DNA of 64,000 bases from Nitrosomonadales bacterium (GCA_016199835.1 JACQFX010000002.1:30278-94277), one strand, 5' to 3'. Counted from the stretch's first letter, positions 1 through 13,752 are shown. The notes: generated by a model from the letters alone, not told the origin. Program-made: numbers and translations.

Positions 1-221
1 AATTGCAGCGCTTCCGCGCCGCTTACGATTTCCTGCTGCTGCGTTGCGAGAGCGGCGAGGTGGATGCCGAACTCGGCCAGTGGTGGGAAGAGTTCCAGCA
101 TGCCACGGATGAGCGCCGTGCCGAGATGTTGTTGCCGGACACGGGCGGCGCGAAGAAGCGCCGCCGCCGGCGCAAGAAACCAGTGGGTGCTGGGGTGCAG
201 GCGGAGTTGCCGATAGAGTGA
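1..221 (+). CDS. pcnB: Poly(A) polymerase I, C-terminal end (partial)
   Basis: This is the last 72 or so codons of a gene entering from the left edge. The visible tail has an acidic, aromatic stretch (around QWWEEFQHATDERRAEML) followed by a run of basic residues (KKRRRRRKK). Such a tail is typical of the C-terminus of bacterial poly(A) polymerase I, which adds 3' A-tails to RNA and promotes its decay. The catalytic nucleotidyltransferase domain is outside the window. The identification leans on the basic tail and on pcnB normally preceding folK in betaproteobacteria. The stop codon overlaps the folK start (TGATG), so the two are probably translationally coupled. Confidence 0.7.
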   Translation, partial: LQRFRAAYDFLLLRCESGEVDAELGQWWEEFQHATDERRAEMLLPDTGGAKKRRRRRKKPVGAGVQAELPIE

Positions 222-712
222 TGGGCAGCGTTGTTTACATCGGGCTGGGCAGCAACCTGTCCGACCCGCGCGCGCAAGTGCTGGGCGCGATGCAGGCGCT
301 CGGAGGCTTGCCAGGCACCCGGGTGACGGCGCGCTCTGCGCTGTATCGCAGTGCGCCCGTGGGTTATCTGGAGCAGCCGGATTTCATCAATGCCGTGGCA
401 CAACTGGAGACTGGGCTGGCGCCGCGTGCATTGCTGGATGCCTTGCTGGTATTGGAGCTCGAGCATGGCCGCACGCGCGAATTTCCCAATGCGCCGCGCA
501 CGCTGGATCTGGATGTATTGCTGTATGGCGACATGCGGCATCACGAACACGGGCTGACCCTGCCTCATCCGCAGATGCACAGACGCGCTTTCGTGCTGAT
601 GCCGCTGCTGGAGATTGCGCCGGATTGCATGATCCCGGGCGTCGGTTCTGCGGCGGAAGCCTTGCGGCAATGCGCTGGCCAACAGTTGGAACGAGTCGAA
701 GATGTTGCTTGA
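221..712 (+). CDS. folK: 2-amino-4-hydroxy-6-hydroxymethyldihydropteridine pyrophosphokinase
   Basis: HPPK transfers pyrophosphate from ATP to 6-hydroxymethyl-7,8-dihydropterin in cytoplasmic folate synthesis. Family motifs are all visible: GLGSNLSDP near the N-terminus, the substrate loop around DFINAV, the PRTLDLDVLLYG metal/ATP motif, and LPHPQMHRRAFVLMPLLEI near the C-terminus. The length of about 163 residues is normal for the family. ATG at 221 is used here; a GTG one codon upstream (218) is equally possible. The start overlaps the pcnB stop, and the 3' end overlaps the next gene by 11 bases, so the genes form a tight operon. Confidence 0.96.
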   Translation: MGSVVYIGLGSNLSDPRAQVLGAMQALGGLPGTRVTARSALYRSAPVGYLEQPDFINAVAQLETGLAPRALLDALLVLELEHGRTREFPNAPRTLDLDVLLYGDMRHHEHGLTLPHPQMHRRAFVLMPLLEIAPDCMIPGVGSAAEALRQCAGQQLERVEDVA

Positions 713-1340
713 TAAATACCGTTATGTGGCCGTGGAAGGCCCGATAGGTGTGGGCAAAACCAGCCTGGCGCGCCGCCTGGCTGCGCATTCCGGCGCGAAT
801 CTATTGCTGGAGAGACCCGGCGAAAATCCTTTTCTGGCGCGCTTCTATCAGGATCCGGTTCGCCATGCCTTGCCCACGCAACTGTTCTTCCTGTTCCAGC
901 GCAGCAATGAAGTGCGCGAACTGGCGCAGATGGATATGTTCAGCGCGAATACGGTATCGGACTACCTGTTCGACAAGGATGCGTTGTTCGCCCGCATCAA
1001 TCTCAGCGACGAAGAATTCGCGCTATACCAGAACATCTATCGCAGCCTGGCGCCGCAAGTGACCGCGCCGGATCTGGTGATCTACCTGCAAGCCCCGGTG
1101 GAGACGCTGGTCGAGCGCGTGCGCCGCCGTGCGCTGGCTTATGAGCGTCCGATCTCCGATTTCTATCTGCTGCGTCTGGCGCAGGCCTATAGCGATTTCT
1201 TCTATCATTACGCTGCGGCGCCGGTGCTCGTCGTGAACACCGAGCACCTGAATCTCGTGGATAATGACGACGACTTCGCCATGCTGTTGCAACGCATCGA
1301 GGAGATGCGCGGACAGCGGGAATTTTTCAGCAAAGGATGA
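702..1340 (+). CDS. Deoxynucleoside kinase (dAdo/dGuo kinase family)
   Basis: A 212-residue P-loop kinase of the dCK/dGK deoxynucleoside kinase family, which phosphorylates deoxyadenosine or deoxyguanosine for nucleotide salvage in the cytoplasm. The Walker A motif is GPIGVGKTS (residues 14-22). An [10 protein letters not shown] substrate-pocket segment, a [11 protein letters not shown] segment and an arginine-rich lid ([13 protein letters not shown]) follow in the family's usual order. It is coupled to folK by overlap and ends within the panB start region (4-base overlap). Which deoxynucleoside is preferred cannot be read from sequence alone. The same gene sits between folK and panB in many betaproteobacteria. 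Confidence 0.88.
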   Translation: MLLDKYRYVAVEGPIGVGKTSLARRLAAHSGANLLLERPGENPFLARFYQDPVRHALPTQLFFLFQRSNEVRELAQMDMFSANTVSDYLFDKDALFARINLSDEEFALYQNIYRSLAPQVTAPDLVIYLQAPVETLVERVRRRALAYERPISDFYLLRLAQAYSDFFYHYAAAPVLVVNTEHLNLVDNDDDFAMLLQRIEEMRGQREFFSKG

Positions 1341-2134
1341 CGATGCGGACTACCTTGACGGACCTGCATGCCAAGCGCGACAAGGGTGAAAAGCTCGCCG
1401 TGCTGACCTGTTACGACGCCAGCTTCGCTGCGTTGCTCGAAGCCAATGGCGTGGACGTGCTGCTGGTCGGCGATTCGCTGGGCATGGTGCTGCAAGGCCA
1501 CGAGACCACTTTGCCGGTAACGCTGGACGAGATGGCGTACCACACGGCCTGCGTGGCACGCGGAGCGCAGCAGGCATTCATCGTCGCCGACATGCCGTTC
1601 GGCACTTTTCAGGTCAGCCCGGAAAAGACTTTCGAACATGCCGCGCGATTGATGGCGGCGGGTGCGCAGATGGTCAAGCTCGAAGGCGGTGCCGCGATGG
1701 TCGACACCATTGCTTTCCTCACCCGGCGCGGCATTCCGGTGTGCGCTCACATCGGACTAACCCCGCAGTCGGTGCACCAGATGGGTGGCTATCGCGTGCA
1801 GGGCAAGACGGCGGCGGATGCGCAGCGCCTGCTGAACGACGCCGCCGCCGTGGCGCAAGCCGGTGCTGGCATGCTGGTGCTGGAAACCATCCCTGCGCTG
1901 CTCGCGGCAGAGATTACCGCGCAACTCACCATCCCCACCATAGGCATAGGCGCGGGCGCGGAGTGTTCCGGCCAGGTGCTGGTGCTGCACGATATGCTCG
2001 GCATCTATCCGGGCAAGAAGGCGCGCTTCGTGAAGAACTATATGCAGGGTGCGCAGTCCATCGCCGATGCGCTGGCGCACTATGTGGTTGAAGTAAAGGC
2101 GGGCACGTTTCCCGGTGCTGAACACAGTTTCTGA
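1337..2134 (+). CDS. panB: 3-methyl-2-oxobutanoate hydroxymethyltransferase
   Basis: PanB makes ketopantoate from alpha-ketoisovalerate and 5,10-methylene-THF, the first committed step to pantothenate and CoA. The 265-residue protein has the expected (beta/alpha)8 landmarks: [25 protein letters not shown] (metal-binding Asp), VKLEGG (metal/catalytic Glu region), CAHIGLTPQ, and the C-terminal IPTIGIGAG and LVLHDMLGI segments. The first ATG (1337) overlaps the kinase stop; a second ATG two codons on (1343) is an alternative. The folate-cofactor gene folK and panB share an operon. panC would normally follow directly but is displaced by an unrelated gene. Confidence 0.97.
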   Translation: MTMRTTLTDLHAKRDKGEKLAVLTCYDASFAALLEANGVDVLLVGDSLGMVLQGHETTLPVTLDEMAYHTACVARGAQQAFIVADMPFGTFQVSPEKTFEHAARLMAAGAQMVKLEGGAAMVDTIAFLTRRGIPVCAHIGLTPQSVHQMGGYRVQGKTAADAQRLLNDAAAVAQAGAGMLVLETIPALLAAEITAQLTIPTIGIGAGAECSGQVLVLHDMLGIYPGKKARFVKNYMQGAQSIADALAHYVVEVKAGTFPGAEHSF

Positions 2135-2311
2135 CTGTCGGGTAAAACTAATCACGCTTGATGCGGTCACATTCTGCAATATCCTGCTCGGTGAGCATTT
2201 CTCAAGCGCTGCCCCCGCGTACCACGCGTTGCGGGGAAGGCGGGTAGGTTGAATCGAAAGCATAGGTGACTAACGATGAAAAACAGACTGGGTGTCAGCG
2301 TCGCATCAATC

Positions 2312-5262
<2,951 letters not shown>

Positions 5263-5291
5263 GCGCGCCTTGTTTTCAGGAGAATGACCTA

Positions 5292-5672
5292 ATGCAACGC
5301 ATCATGCTTAAATCCAAATTGCACCGCGTGCGCGTGACGCACTCGGAGTTGCATTACGAAGGTTCGTGCGCGATAGACGATAACCTGCTGGATGCCGCCG
5401 ACATCAGCGAGTACCAGCAGATAGATATTTATAACGTCAGCAACGGCGAGCGCTTCACCACTTACGCGATCCGCGCGCAACGCGGTTCCGGCACCATCTC
5501 GGTGAATGGCGCGGCGGCGCACAAGGCCGATCCGGGCGACATCCTCATCATCGCTTCCTATGCGATGTATTCCGAGCTGGAGCTGCAAAAATTCCATCCC
5601 CAACTTGTCTACGTGGACGAGCAAAACCGCATCATCGCCCAGCGCGATCACATCCCCGCCCAGGCTGCCTGA
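5292..5672 (+). CDS. panD: Aspartate 1-decarboxylase precursor
   Basis: PanD decarboxylates aspartate to beta-alanine, the substrate of PanC. The 126-residue proenzyme matches the family end to end. The self-cleavage site is in HYEGSCAID (cut between Gly and Ser; the new N-terminal Ser becomes the pyruvoyl group). The residues around [10 protein letters not shown] and [10 protein letters not shown] are also conserved. The start [17 protein letters not shown] fits homologues, with AGGAG about 10 bases upstream. It completes a panB-(insert)-panC-panD order. Confidence 0.98.
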   Translation: MQRIMLKSKLHRVRVTHSELHYEGSCAIDDNLLDAADISEYQQIDIYNVSNGERFTTYAIRAQRGSGTISVNGAAAHKADPGDILIIASYAMYSELELQKFHPQLVYVDEQNRIIAQRDHIPAQAA

Positions 5673-5781
5673 TTGTCTGTCCTGCAGCGGGACAGAGATG
5701 AGGCACGGTTATTTGACCTACTCCCTCCAGGGGCATATGCTTGCGCCAGCAGGTAAAAGTTTTGGCTCAGGGAGAATGGTC

Positions 5782-7158
5782 ATGAATAATATTCGGTCTT
5801 TATGCTTGCTGTCTGCGGTGATCTGCGTGGGTGCGGTAGCCGGGCGCGACGCGCATGCGCAAGCAGTTCCCTTGCAGACTTCCTCCAACCAGAATCTGTC
5901 AGAGAGCCTTCTTGTCGAGGCGGATGCCCTGCTCAAGGCGCATAAGCCCGCAGCAGCCTATGCCTTGTTGGCGCCGTATCAGACCGAGCGTGCCGGGGAG
6001 CCGGCATACGATTATTTGCTCGGCATCGCTGCGCTCGATAGCGGCAAGCTGAATGAGGCGATATTCGCACTGGAACGTGTGCTGGCGGTCGAGCCCGGCA
6101 ATTTGCAGGCGCGCGCCGAGATCGCCAAGGCCTACCTGGCTGCGGGTGAAGCGGCAACATCCAAGCGTGAATTTGAAATCGTCCAGCAGCAGAATCCTCC
6201 CAGGGAAGTCAGTGCGACCATACAGAAATATCTCGATATTATTGAGACGGCCCGTGCAGGAATGGCCACTACAGTGCGAGGATATGTGGAGGCGACGCTG
6301 GGCGACGACAGCAACGTTAATAGTGCGACTTCGAGCAGTCAGATTGCGCTTCCACTGTTTGGTGGTTCCCTCTGGAATTTGAATGCAGATGGAATTGCCC
6401 GTCGCGACACTTTCAATAATATTGGCGCCGGATTTTCCGTGCGCCGCCCCCTGTACAGGGACTGGGCAGTAATCGGTGGGGCGAATGCGAATCAGCGAAC
6501 AAACAGTTCTGCGCATTCTTTCGATACCGGTAGTCTGGATGCCACCCTGGGTGTCAGCCATACCAGGGGTGACAATATTTACTCGGCAGCATTGCAGGTG
6601 CAGAGCTTTGATCTGCGCAGCAAGCGTTACCGCGACGCGGCGGGCGTGACGGGGCAATGGCAACGCAATGCAGGCAACAGCAGCCAGGTCAGCATTTATT
6701 TTCAGTACACCTATTTGTCCTATCCAGAACAAAGCGTGAGGAATGTAGATCGCTATGTATTGGGCGGGGCATATGCACGCCTGCTTGACGGGAAATTCAG
6801 TCCCAGCGTTTATATTGGCGCTTATGCCGGCACGGAAAAGGAGCGGCAGCCCAATGTGCCTTATCTGGGGGATAAGCTCTACGGCGTGCGGACAGGGGGC
6901 GAGTTGAAACTCAATGCGCAAACCACGCTGACCGGCTCGGCCAGCGTGGAGCAGCGCAATTATGGCGGGCAGGATCCTTTGTTCCTGGTGGGGCGTAGCG
7001 ACACACAGTCCGACCTGAAATTGGGAGTGACCTATATCCCCGCGCAAAGATGGACGATAACGCCCAGCCTGGCTTATACCCATACGCGTTCCAATGTCAC
7101 CATCAATCAGTATGACCGCACGGTGTTCAGTGTCAGTGTGCGCCGTGACTTCAACTAG
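5782..7158 (+). CDS. TPR + DUF560-like outer-membrane barrel (Slam/type XI secretion-like)
   Basis: ATG 5782 gives a 458-residue protein with a good signal peptide (MNNIRSLCLLSAVICVGAVA, then RDAHAQ). GGAGA lies about six bases upstream. Upstream in-frame codons run through panD in another frame and are not used. Residues of about 30-150 form tetratricopeptide-type helices (ALLAPYQTERAGEPAYDYLLGIAALDS is characteristic). Residues of about 170 to the end alternate hydrophobic and polar residues like a beta-barrel (GYVEATLGDDSNVN and many aromatic strands) and end in the typical ...VRRDFN with terminal Phe-Asn. TPR plus this barrel is the architecture of surface lipoprotein assembly modifiers (DUF560/PF04575). 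The next gene, 16 bases on, is its likely cargo. The barrel family is inferred by eye. Confidence 0.68.
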   Translation: MNNIRSLCLLSAVICVGAVAGRDAHAQAVPLQTSSNQNLSESLLVEADALLKAHKPAAAYALLAPYQTERAGEPAYDYLLGIAALDSGKLNEAIFALERVLAVEPGNLQARAEIAKAYLAAGEAATSKREFEIVQQQNPPREVSATIQKYLDIIETARAGMATTVRGYVEATLGDDSNVNSATSSSQIALPLFGGSLWNLNADGIARRDTFNNIGAGFSVRRPLYRDWAVIGGANANQRTNSSAHSFDTGSLDATLGVSHTRGDNIYSAALQVQSFDLRSKRYRDAAGVTGQWQRNAGNSSQVSIYFQYTYLSYPEQSVRNVDRYVLGGAYARLLDGKFSPSVYIGAYAGTEKERQPNVPYLGDKLYGVRTGGELKLNAQTTLTGSASVEQRNYGGQDPLFLVGRSDTQSDLKLGVTYIPAQRWTITPSLAYTHTRSNVTINQYDRTVFSVSVRRDFN

Positions 7159-7174
7159 ACCGGAGGGGAATGCC

Positions 7175-8653
7175 ATGTTCCTTCAATATTGTTTTCGTTT
7201 ATTCCGCCATGTAGCTTTGCTGGGGCTGTTCGCTATGGTTTTTCCGGTGACGGGGTATGGCATGGTTGCGGGCCGCATGAATTTTGCGTTCGGCAATGTG
7301 GAAGCGATAGCCTCAGACGGCAGCCGCCATGCTTTGATAAAAGGCGCCGAGATCAATACGGGCGAGACTATCAGCACGGCGGCCGGGGCCAGGGCACAAG
7401 TCCGTTTCAGCGATGGCGGTTTCATTTCGCTGCAACCCAACACCCTGTTCCGCGTGGATGAGTTCAACTACAAGAACAAGACTGACGGCGAAGAGCGAGG
7501 CTTCTTCAGTCTGTTGAAGGGCGCATTGCGTGCGGTCACAGGCGCGATAGGCCACGTCAACCGTGATACTTACCGGGTTACTACGCCCGTTGCCACGATA
7601 GGCATCCGGGGCACCGGTTATAACGTGGCACTTAACGACAGCGGCTTGTTCGTGAATGTGGGCGAAGGTGCGATTTCCTTGGCCAATAACGCGGGGCTAT
7701 TGGTGGTCACTGCGGGTGGTGCGGCATTCGTCAAGGATGGCAACACGGCGCCCGTGCCCAGTGACGAGTTGCCCCAGCTTTCCCCCGCGAGTTTCCAGCC
7801 CCTGCCTACTACCTACTATGCGGGCGTGGATTACTCGGGGCTGGATTTCAATGCAGCAGGCGACCTGGCCGGCTTCCAGCCGTTGCCGCCCGGTATCTAC
7901 GTCGCAGGAAATGACCGTGGCCTGCCCAGCCTGATATCCGGACCAGGTTATACGCTGGCCTATGCCTATATGCAGTGCGGCGATGGCTGCTACGGATCGG
8001 GGGCGAGCGTGATTACGGATGTTACAGCCGATTTCGGCGGTGCCAGCCAGTTACTGCAATACAGCGGAGGGGAAAATGGTGCGCTCGGATCGGCCAGCGT
8101 GACGTTCTCTGCCACCGATGGCATCATCGGCTGGGGGCGCTGGGATGGCAGCACGGTCAACCCACAAGGTTACGATTACGGCCCACATCCGTTGTACTCA
8201 GGCGTGTTTCATTACGTGGCCGGCATCCCGACCGCAGACATGCCGGTGTCGGGCTCGGCGACATACAACCTGATCGGCTATACCGCGCCAAGCGCGACAG
8301 ATGGCTCTGTGGGCTGGTCCGTGAATGGGACTATCAGCGCCGATTTTTCGACGTATGACATTGGCGTGGACATGACGGTCGCGAACACCGGCGCATACCA
8401 TGCGTATGTAATCCGGGACACCATGTTGAGCGCCCGCTCAGGCGCCACTTTCAGTGGTTCGCCGGTACCCTATTCCGGTCTGGATAACAGCGATTGCGGC
8501 AATGGCTGTTCTGCTTCGGTAAACGGTTTCTTTGCGGGATCCAATGCGGCGCGCGCGGGGCTGACCTATTCGATCAACGATTCCTCCAGCAATCTGAGTG
8601 TGCAGGGTGCCGCCGCGTTTACGAAGGCAGCTCCGGTGACGTATGTGCCCTGA
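7175..8653 (+). CDS. FecR-domain protein with TbpB-like C-terminal barrel, candidate secreted cargo
   Basis: ATG 7175 has a strong Shine-Dalgarno (GGAGGGG) and gives 492 residues. The N-terminus is a signal peptide (RLFRHVALLGLFAMVFPVTGYG) without a lipobox cysteine. Residues of about 38-185 are a FecR domain: GNVEAIASDGSRHALIKGAE, GARAQVRFSDGG, and TPVATIGIRGTGYNV. The C-terminal half, of about 250 residues, is Gly/Ser/Tyr-rich beta-structure. It finishes with NGFFAGSNAARAGLTYSI, which resembles the G-F-x-G-x-x-A-x-x-x-G closing strand of TbpB-type beta-barrels. The partner upstream encodes a TPR/barrel protein like the Slam translocators of such cargo. The function on the cell surface is unknown. 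Confidence 0.65.
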   Translation: MFLQYCFRLFRHVALLGLFAMVFPVTGYGMVAGRMNFAFGNVEAIASDGSRHALIKGAEINTGETISTAAGARAQVRFSDGGFISLQPNTLFRVDEFNYKNKTDGEERGFFSLLKGALRAVTGAIGHVNRDTYRVTTPVATIGIRGTGYNVALNDSGLFVNVGEGAISLANNAGLLVVTAGGAAFVKDGNTAPVPSDELPQLSPASFQPLPTTYYAGVDYSGLDFNAAGDLAGFQPLPPGIYVAGNDRGLPSLISGPGYTLAYAYMQCGDGCYGSGASVITDVTADFGGASQLLQYSGGENGALGSASVTFSATDGIIGWGRWDGSTVNPQGYDYGPHPLYSGVFHYVAGIPTADMPVSGSATYNLIGYTAPSATDGSVGWSVNGTISADFSTYDIGVDMTVANTGAYHAYVIRDTMLSARSGATFSGSPVPYSGLDNSDCGNGCSASVNGFFAGSNAARAGLTYSINDSSSNLSVQGAAAFTKAAPVTYVP

Positions 8654-8704
8654 TGTATTGTGCAGCGGAGCCGCTGTGCCTGCGTGCACACAGTCCCTGA
8701 TTCG

Positions 8705-10577
<1,873 letters not shown>

Positions 10578-10625
10578 TTCTGCGGGCGCGCCAGAGCACA
10601 TAAAAACCTGACCAAAAACCATGTA

Positions 10626-10703
10626 ACCACGGAAGACACGGATAACACGGAAAAATCAAAAGACGAGAGCAGGTGTTTCCGTGTTATCCGTGCCTTCCGT
10701 GGT
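10626..10703. repeat. CACGGA-type long palindromic repeat
   Basis: Two 28-base arms (10626-10653 and 10676-10703) are reverse complements with one mismatch, separated by about 22 bases. Short CACGGA units recur inside each arm. It lies between convergent genes (YchJ-like and a cytochrome), so it could serve as a bidirectional terminator. It is built like the CACAGAG palindromes around hisI. Confidence 0.85.
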
Positions 10704-10735
10704 CGATGTTTTCGATGAAAAGCGCTGCGCGCCAT

Positions 10736-11377
10736 TTACTGTACGGAAATATATTGCGCCAGCGCTTCGATCTCGGCATCGGTCAGCGCCTTGGTCATGA
10801 GATTCATGATGCCGCCGGGGCTGTTGGTGCGGGAGCCGTTCCTGAAGTTGATGAGCTGTCCGCGTATATATTCCTTCTGCTGCCCGCCGAGCACCGGGAA
10901 CATCGACGTGGTGGGAGATACGCCCTTGCCTTTTACACCGTGGCAGCCGACGCAGGCTATGCGCTGCTTGGCCGTATCGCCATGCAGGAAGATATCTTCC
11001 CCGATCGGGTTGCCTGCCGAACCGTTGCCTTTCATTTTTATCTGCTTCTCGAAATAAGCGCCGATATCGGCGAGGTCGACATCGCTGTTCACAGTTCCTG
11101 CCATGGCGTTCATGATCGGATGCGAACGTGCGCCGCTCTGGTAATTGCGCACTTCCTTTTCAATGTAATGGCCATATTGCCCCGCGAGCTTGGGGATCAG
11201 CGGCTCGAAGCTGATCCCGTCATCGCCGTGACAACCCTGGCACAGGAACGATTTCTCTTTGCCTGCGACCGGATCACCGGCTGGGGCCGCAGCCGGTTTC
11301 CCGGCATATGCGGTCACAGCGGTGAACTGGATGAGCAGGGCGAGTCCGCAGGCTATGCTGTGTTTGATGTGCGACAT
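10736..11377 (-). CDS. Diheme cytochrome c4-like protein (1 of 4)
   Basis: A 213-residue periplasmic cytochrome with signal peptide (MSHIKHSIACGLALL...VTAYA) and two class I heme motifs: CQGCH at residue 46 and CVGCH at residue 142. The two halves are homologous c domains with KLAGQYGHYIEKEVRNYQSG and GGQQKEYIRGQLINFRNG. Candidate distal Met ligands lie in HPIMNAMAG and SPGGIMNLM. This fits cytochrome c4, a soluble or membrane-associated electron carrier to terminal oxidases. It is the last of a four-gene run on the minus strand, all close paralogues except the third. The donor is unknown. Confidence 0.9.
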   Translation of the reverse strand: MSHIKHSIACGLALLIQFTAVTAYAGKPAAAPAGDPVAGKEKSFLCQGCHGDDGISFEPLIPKLAGQYGHYIEKEVRNYQSGARSHPIMNAMAGTVNSDVDLADIGAYFEKQIKMKGNGSAGNPIGEDIFLHGDTAKQRIACVGCHGVKGKGVSPTTSMFPVLGGQQKEYIRGQLINFRNGSRTNSPGGIMNLMTKALTDAEIEALAQYISVQ

Positions 11378-11391
11378 GGTGTTTCCCCGTG

Positions 11392-12090
11392 CTATTGGGC
11401 AGAAGCGTATTCCGCCAGGGCTTCGATCTCGGCATCAGTCAGCTTTTGCGCGATCTTGTTCATCACGCCGCTCGGGCTGTTGGTGCGGTAGCCGTCGCGG
11501 AATAGCGTGAGCTGCCTGCGCACATATTCCTTGTTCTGGCCACCGATCACCGGGAACAGCGAGGTGTTCGGAGTCAGACCCTTGCCCCGCACGCCGTGGC
11601 AATTGATGCAGCCGACCACGGTTCTCGATATGTCGCCGTGCAGGAACAGGTTCTTGCCGGTCTCGTTTTCCGCACCTGCGCCCTTCATCTTGGTCTGGCT
11701 GGCGAAGTAAGCGGCGATGTCGGCCTGATCCGTTTCATTGGCTATCGTGCCCACCATCGCGTTCATGATCTGGTGCGAGCGTGTGCCGGCCTGATAGTTG
11801 CGGATCTGTTTGGTGATGTATCTGGCGTATTGCCCGCCGAGGCTGGGCACCAGCGGTTCGAAGCTGATACCGTCCGTGCCGTGGCAGCCCTGGCACAGTA
11901 TGGACTTCTCCTTGCCTGCGGCGGGATCGCCGGAGCTGCTGCGCAGCTTGACTGCCTCGGCGCTGTCGACGAAGGTGTCAACCTGACCGGTGAGCGGATT
12001 GGTGTCGTCGTTCTGGGCGAACGCAGCCGCCGTACTGAGCAACATGCTCAGCGCGAGTCCGGCAGCGATACTGGTTTTTATATGGAACAT
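11392..12090 (-). CDS. Diheme cytochrome c4-like protein (2 of 4)
   Basis: A 232-residue paralogue with signal peptide (MFHIKTSIAAGLALSMLLSTAA...AFA) and heme motifs CQGCH (residue 66) and CINCH (residue 161). Compared with the gene just downstream it has an extra linker of about 20 residues after the signal (TNPLTGQVDTFVDSAEAVKLR). The c4 landmarks GISFEPLVPSLGGQYARYI and GGQNKEYVRRQLTLFRDGYR are conserved. Only 14 bases separate it from the next cytochrome, so they are co-transcribed. The role is periplasmic electron transfer by family. Confidence 0.9.
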   Translation of the reverse strand: MFHIKTSIAAGLALSMLLSTAAAFAQNDDTNPLTGQVDTFVDSAEAVKLRSSSGDPAAGKEKSILCQGCHGTDGISFEPLVPSLGGQYARYITKQIRNYQAGTRSHQIMNAMVGTIANETDQADIAAYFASQTKMKGAGAENETGKNLFLHGDISRTVVGCINCHGVRGKGLTPNTSLFPVIGGQNKEYVRRQLTLFRDGYRTNSPSGVMNKIAQKLTDAEIEALAEYASAQ

Positions 12091-12206
12091 GTCATTCTCC
12101 TCCGCCTGGATATAAGAATCGCGGCGGTATGCCTAAACTATGAAGGGCGGCGGTGATGCAGCAACACCGCCGTTACCATGAGAATCAGCCATTGATTCGG
12201 GAGTCC

Positions 12207-12932
12207 TTATTTTGGATCCCCATCAGGCGAAACTCTCGGAGCCGTGGAAAGATAGGCGGCGATGTTCTTGATGTCGGCATCGCTGAGCTTCTTCGCGATG
12301 CCGCGCATGATGCCGACCTTCTCGACTTCAGGATCGTTCGCCCGGCTGTTGTCGCGCCAGTTGTTCAACTGGTTGACCAGATACACATACTTCTGCTGGT
12401 TGATCTGCGGGAAACGGTCTGCGCGGCCATTGAATCCGTGGCAGTCCTGGCACGCGGGCACTTTGCCCTTCACGCCTTGCAGCACGATGGATTTGCCCAG
12501 TTCAGGTTTGCCGACCGGATTCGCCGGATCATCGAGCGACTTCAAGTCGGAGAGTTCGACTTCATAGTCCTTGGTATTCAGGAACACCGCAACATCGTGG
12601 CGATCCTGCTCGGTCAGCGCCTTGGCGAAGCCGGGCATCACCGCACCCATGCCAGCCGGGACGCGCCGGTCGTTGGCGAGATCGTTGAGCTGTTTGATGA
12701 TGTAGGCCGTGCCGATATTGGCCAGACGCGGTGCGCCCATGCCGTCGTTGCCCAAGCCTTGTTCGCCGTGGCAGCCCATGCAGGCGGAAGCATCGCCCTT
12801 GCCTTCGTTGAATATTTTCTGCCCGTTGGCGATGTTTACACTGACGTCGTTGCCTGCATAAGCCGTTCCCAACTGGAGAGCGGCGGCTGCGAGCACGAGC
12901 CGCAGCGATAAGGTGAATTTAGATTTGCGCAT
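12207..12932 (-). CDS. Diheme c-type cytochrome (3 of 4, divergent)
   Basis: A 241-residue secreted cytochrome with heme motifs CMGCH (about residue 51) and CQDCH (about residue 161). ATG 12932 is used because AGGAG is correctly spaced; a GTG two codons upstream overlaps that ribosome site. It lacks the SFEP..LAGQY block of its neighbours and instead has GLGNDGMGAPRLANIG in domain 1 and GFNGRADRFPQINQQKYVYL in domain 2. It is therefore a distinct c4-type or c-type diheme protein and not a recent duplicate. Its position inside the cluster suggests a shared electron-transfer pathway. Confidence 0.86.
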   Translation of the reverse strand: MRKSKFTLSLRLVLAAAALQLGTAYAGNDVSVNIANGQKIFNEGKGDASACMGCHGEQGLGNDGMGAPRLANIGTAYIIKQLNDLANDRRVPAGMGAVMPGFAKALTEQDRHDVAVFLNTKDYEVELSDLKSLDDPANPVGKPELGKSIVLQGVKGKVPACQDCHGFNGRADRFPQINQQKYVYLVNQLNNWRDNSRANDPEVEKVGIMRGIAKKLSDADIKNIAAYLSTAPRVSPDGDPK

Positions 12933-12961
12933 TTTCACTCCTGGATTCTTGATGGTTCCGG

Positions 12962-13702
12962 TTACAGACCGGAAATATATTCAGCCAATGCACTGATCTC
13001 GGCATCGCTCAGTTTCTGGGTGACGATATTCATCACGCCGCCCGGGCTGTTGCTGCGTGTGCCCTGCCTGAAGTTGGTGAGCTGGATGCGCAGGTATTCT
13101 TTCTGTTGGCCGCCCAGTACGGGGAACATCGAATTGTCCGGTGTCTTGCCTTTGCCGTTGATACCGTGGCAGTTCACGCAAGCGACCATCATGCGGGTCA
13201 TATCGCCGTTCAGGAACAGGTTCTTCCCGGTAGCGTTGTCCGTGGTTTCGCCCTTCATCTTGTTCTTGCTGGCGAAGTAGGCGCTGATGTCGGCCAGATC
13301 TTCATCGGCCACGGTCGCTGCCATGCCGTTCATGATCGCGTTGGAGCGGAAGCCGGTCTGGAAATCGCGCACCTGTTTTGCGATATATCCGGCATATTGT
13401 CCGGCGAGCTTGGGAATGGCTGGTTCGAAGCTGATGCCGTCTTCGCCATGGCAGCCCTGGCACAGAGCTGATTTGTCCTTGCCCGCTTCCGCATTGCCGG
13501 AACCGCTGCGCAGCTTGATGTTCTCTGCGCTGTTGTCTTCAAAAGCATGTCCCTTCATGGGGTCGTGACCGTCAGATTTGGCGGCTGCGACTGGTGTGGC
13601 GGCCTCCTTTTTGTCGGCTTTGGTTGCTGCGAATGAGACTGTGGCCGTGAGTGCCAAGGCCAAGGATAAACCGGCAACAATGCCGTTCTTGATGTGAAGC
13701 AT
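12962..13702 (-). CDS. Diheme cytochrome c4-like protein (4 of 4, first in transcript)
   Basis: A 246-residue protein with signal peptide (MLHIKNGIVAGLSLALALTATVSFA), an Ala/Lys/Asp-rich linker of about 45 residues, and heme motifs CQGCH (residue 81) and CVNCH (residue 175). The conserved blocks are GISFEPAIPKLAGQYAGYI and GGQQKEYLRIQLTNFRQG. It is the promoter-proximal gene, with GGAGGA upstream of the ATG at 13702. The linker contains HDPMKGHAFEDNSAENIKLR, comparable with the linker of paralogue 2, which supports duplication within the cluster. Confidence 0.9.
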   Translation of the reverse strand: MLHIKNGIVAGLSLALALTATVSFAATKADKKEAATPVAAAKSDGHDPMKGHAFEDNSAENIKLRSGSGNAEAGKDKSALCQGCHGEDGISFEPAIPKLAGQYAGYIAKQVRDFQTGFRSNAIMNGMAATVADEDLADISAYFASKNKMKGETTDNATGKNLFLNGDMTRMMVACVNCHGINGKGKTPDNSMFPVLGGQQKEYLRIQLTNFRQGTRSNSPGGVMNIVTQKLSDAEISALAEYISGL

Positions 13703-13752
13703 GTGTTCCTCCTGATTATTGTAGTCGCGTTACCCGGAAACGCGAGCGCGTA

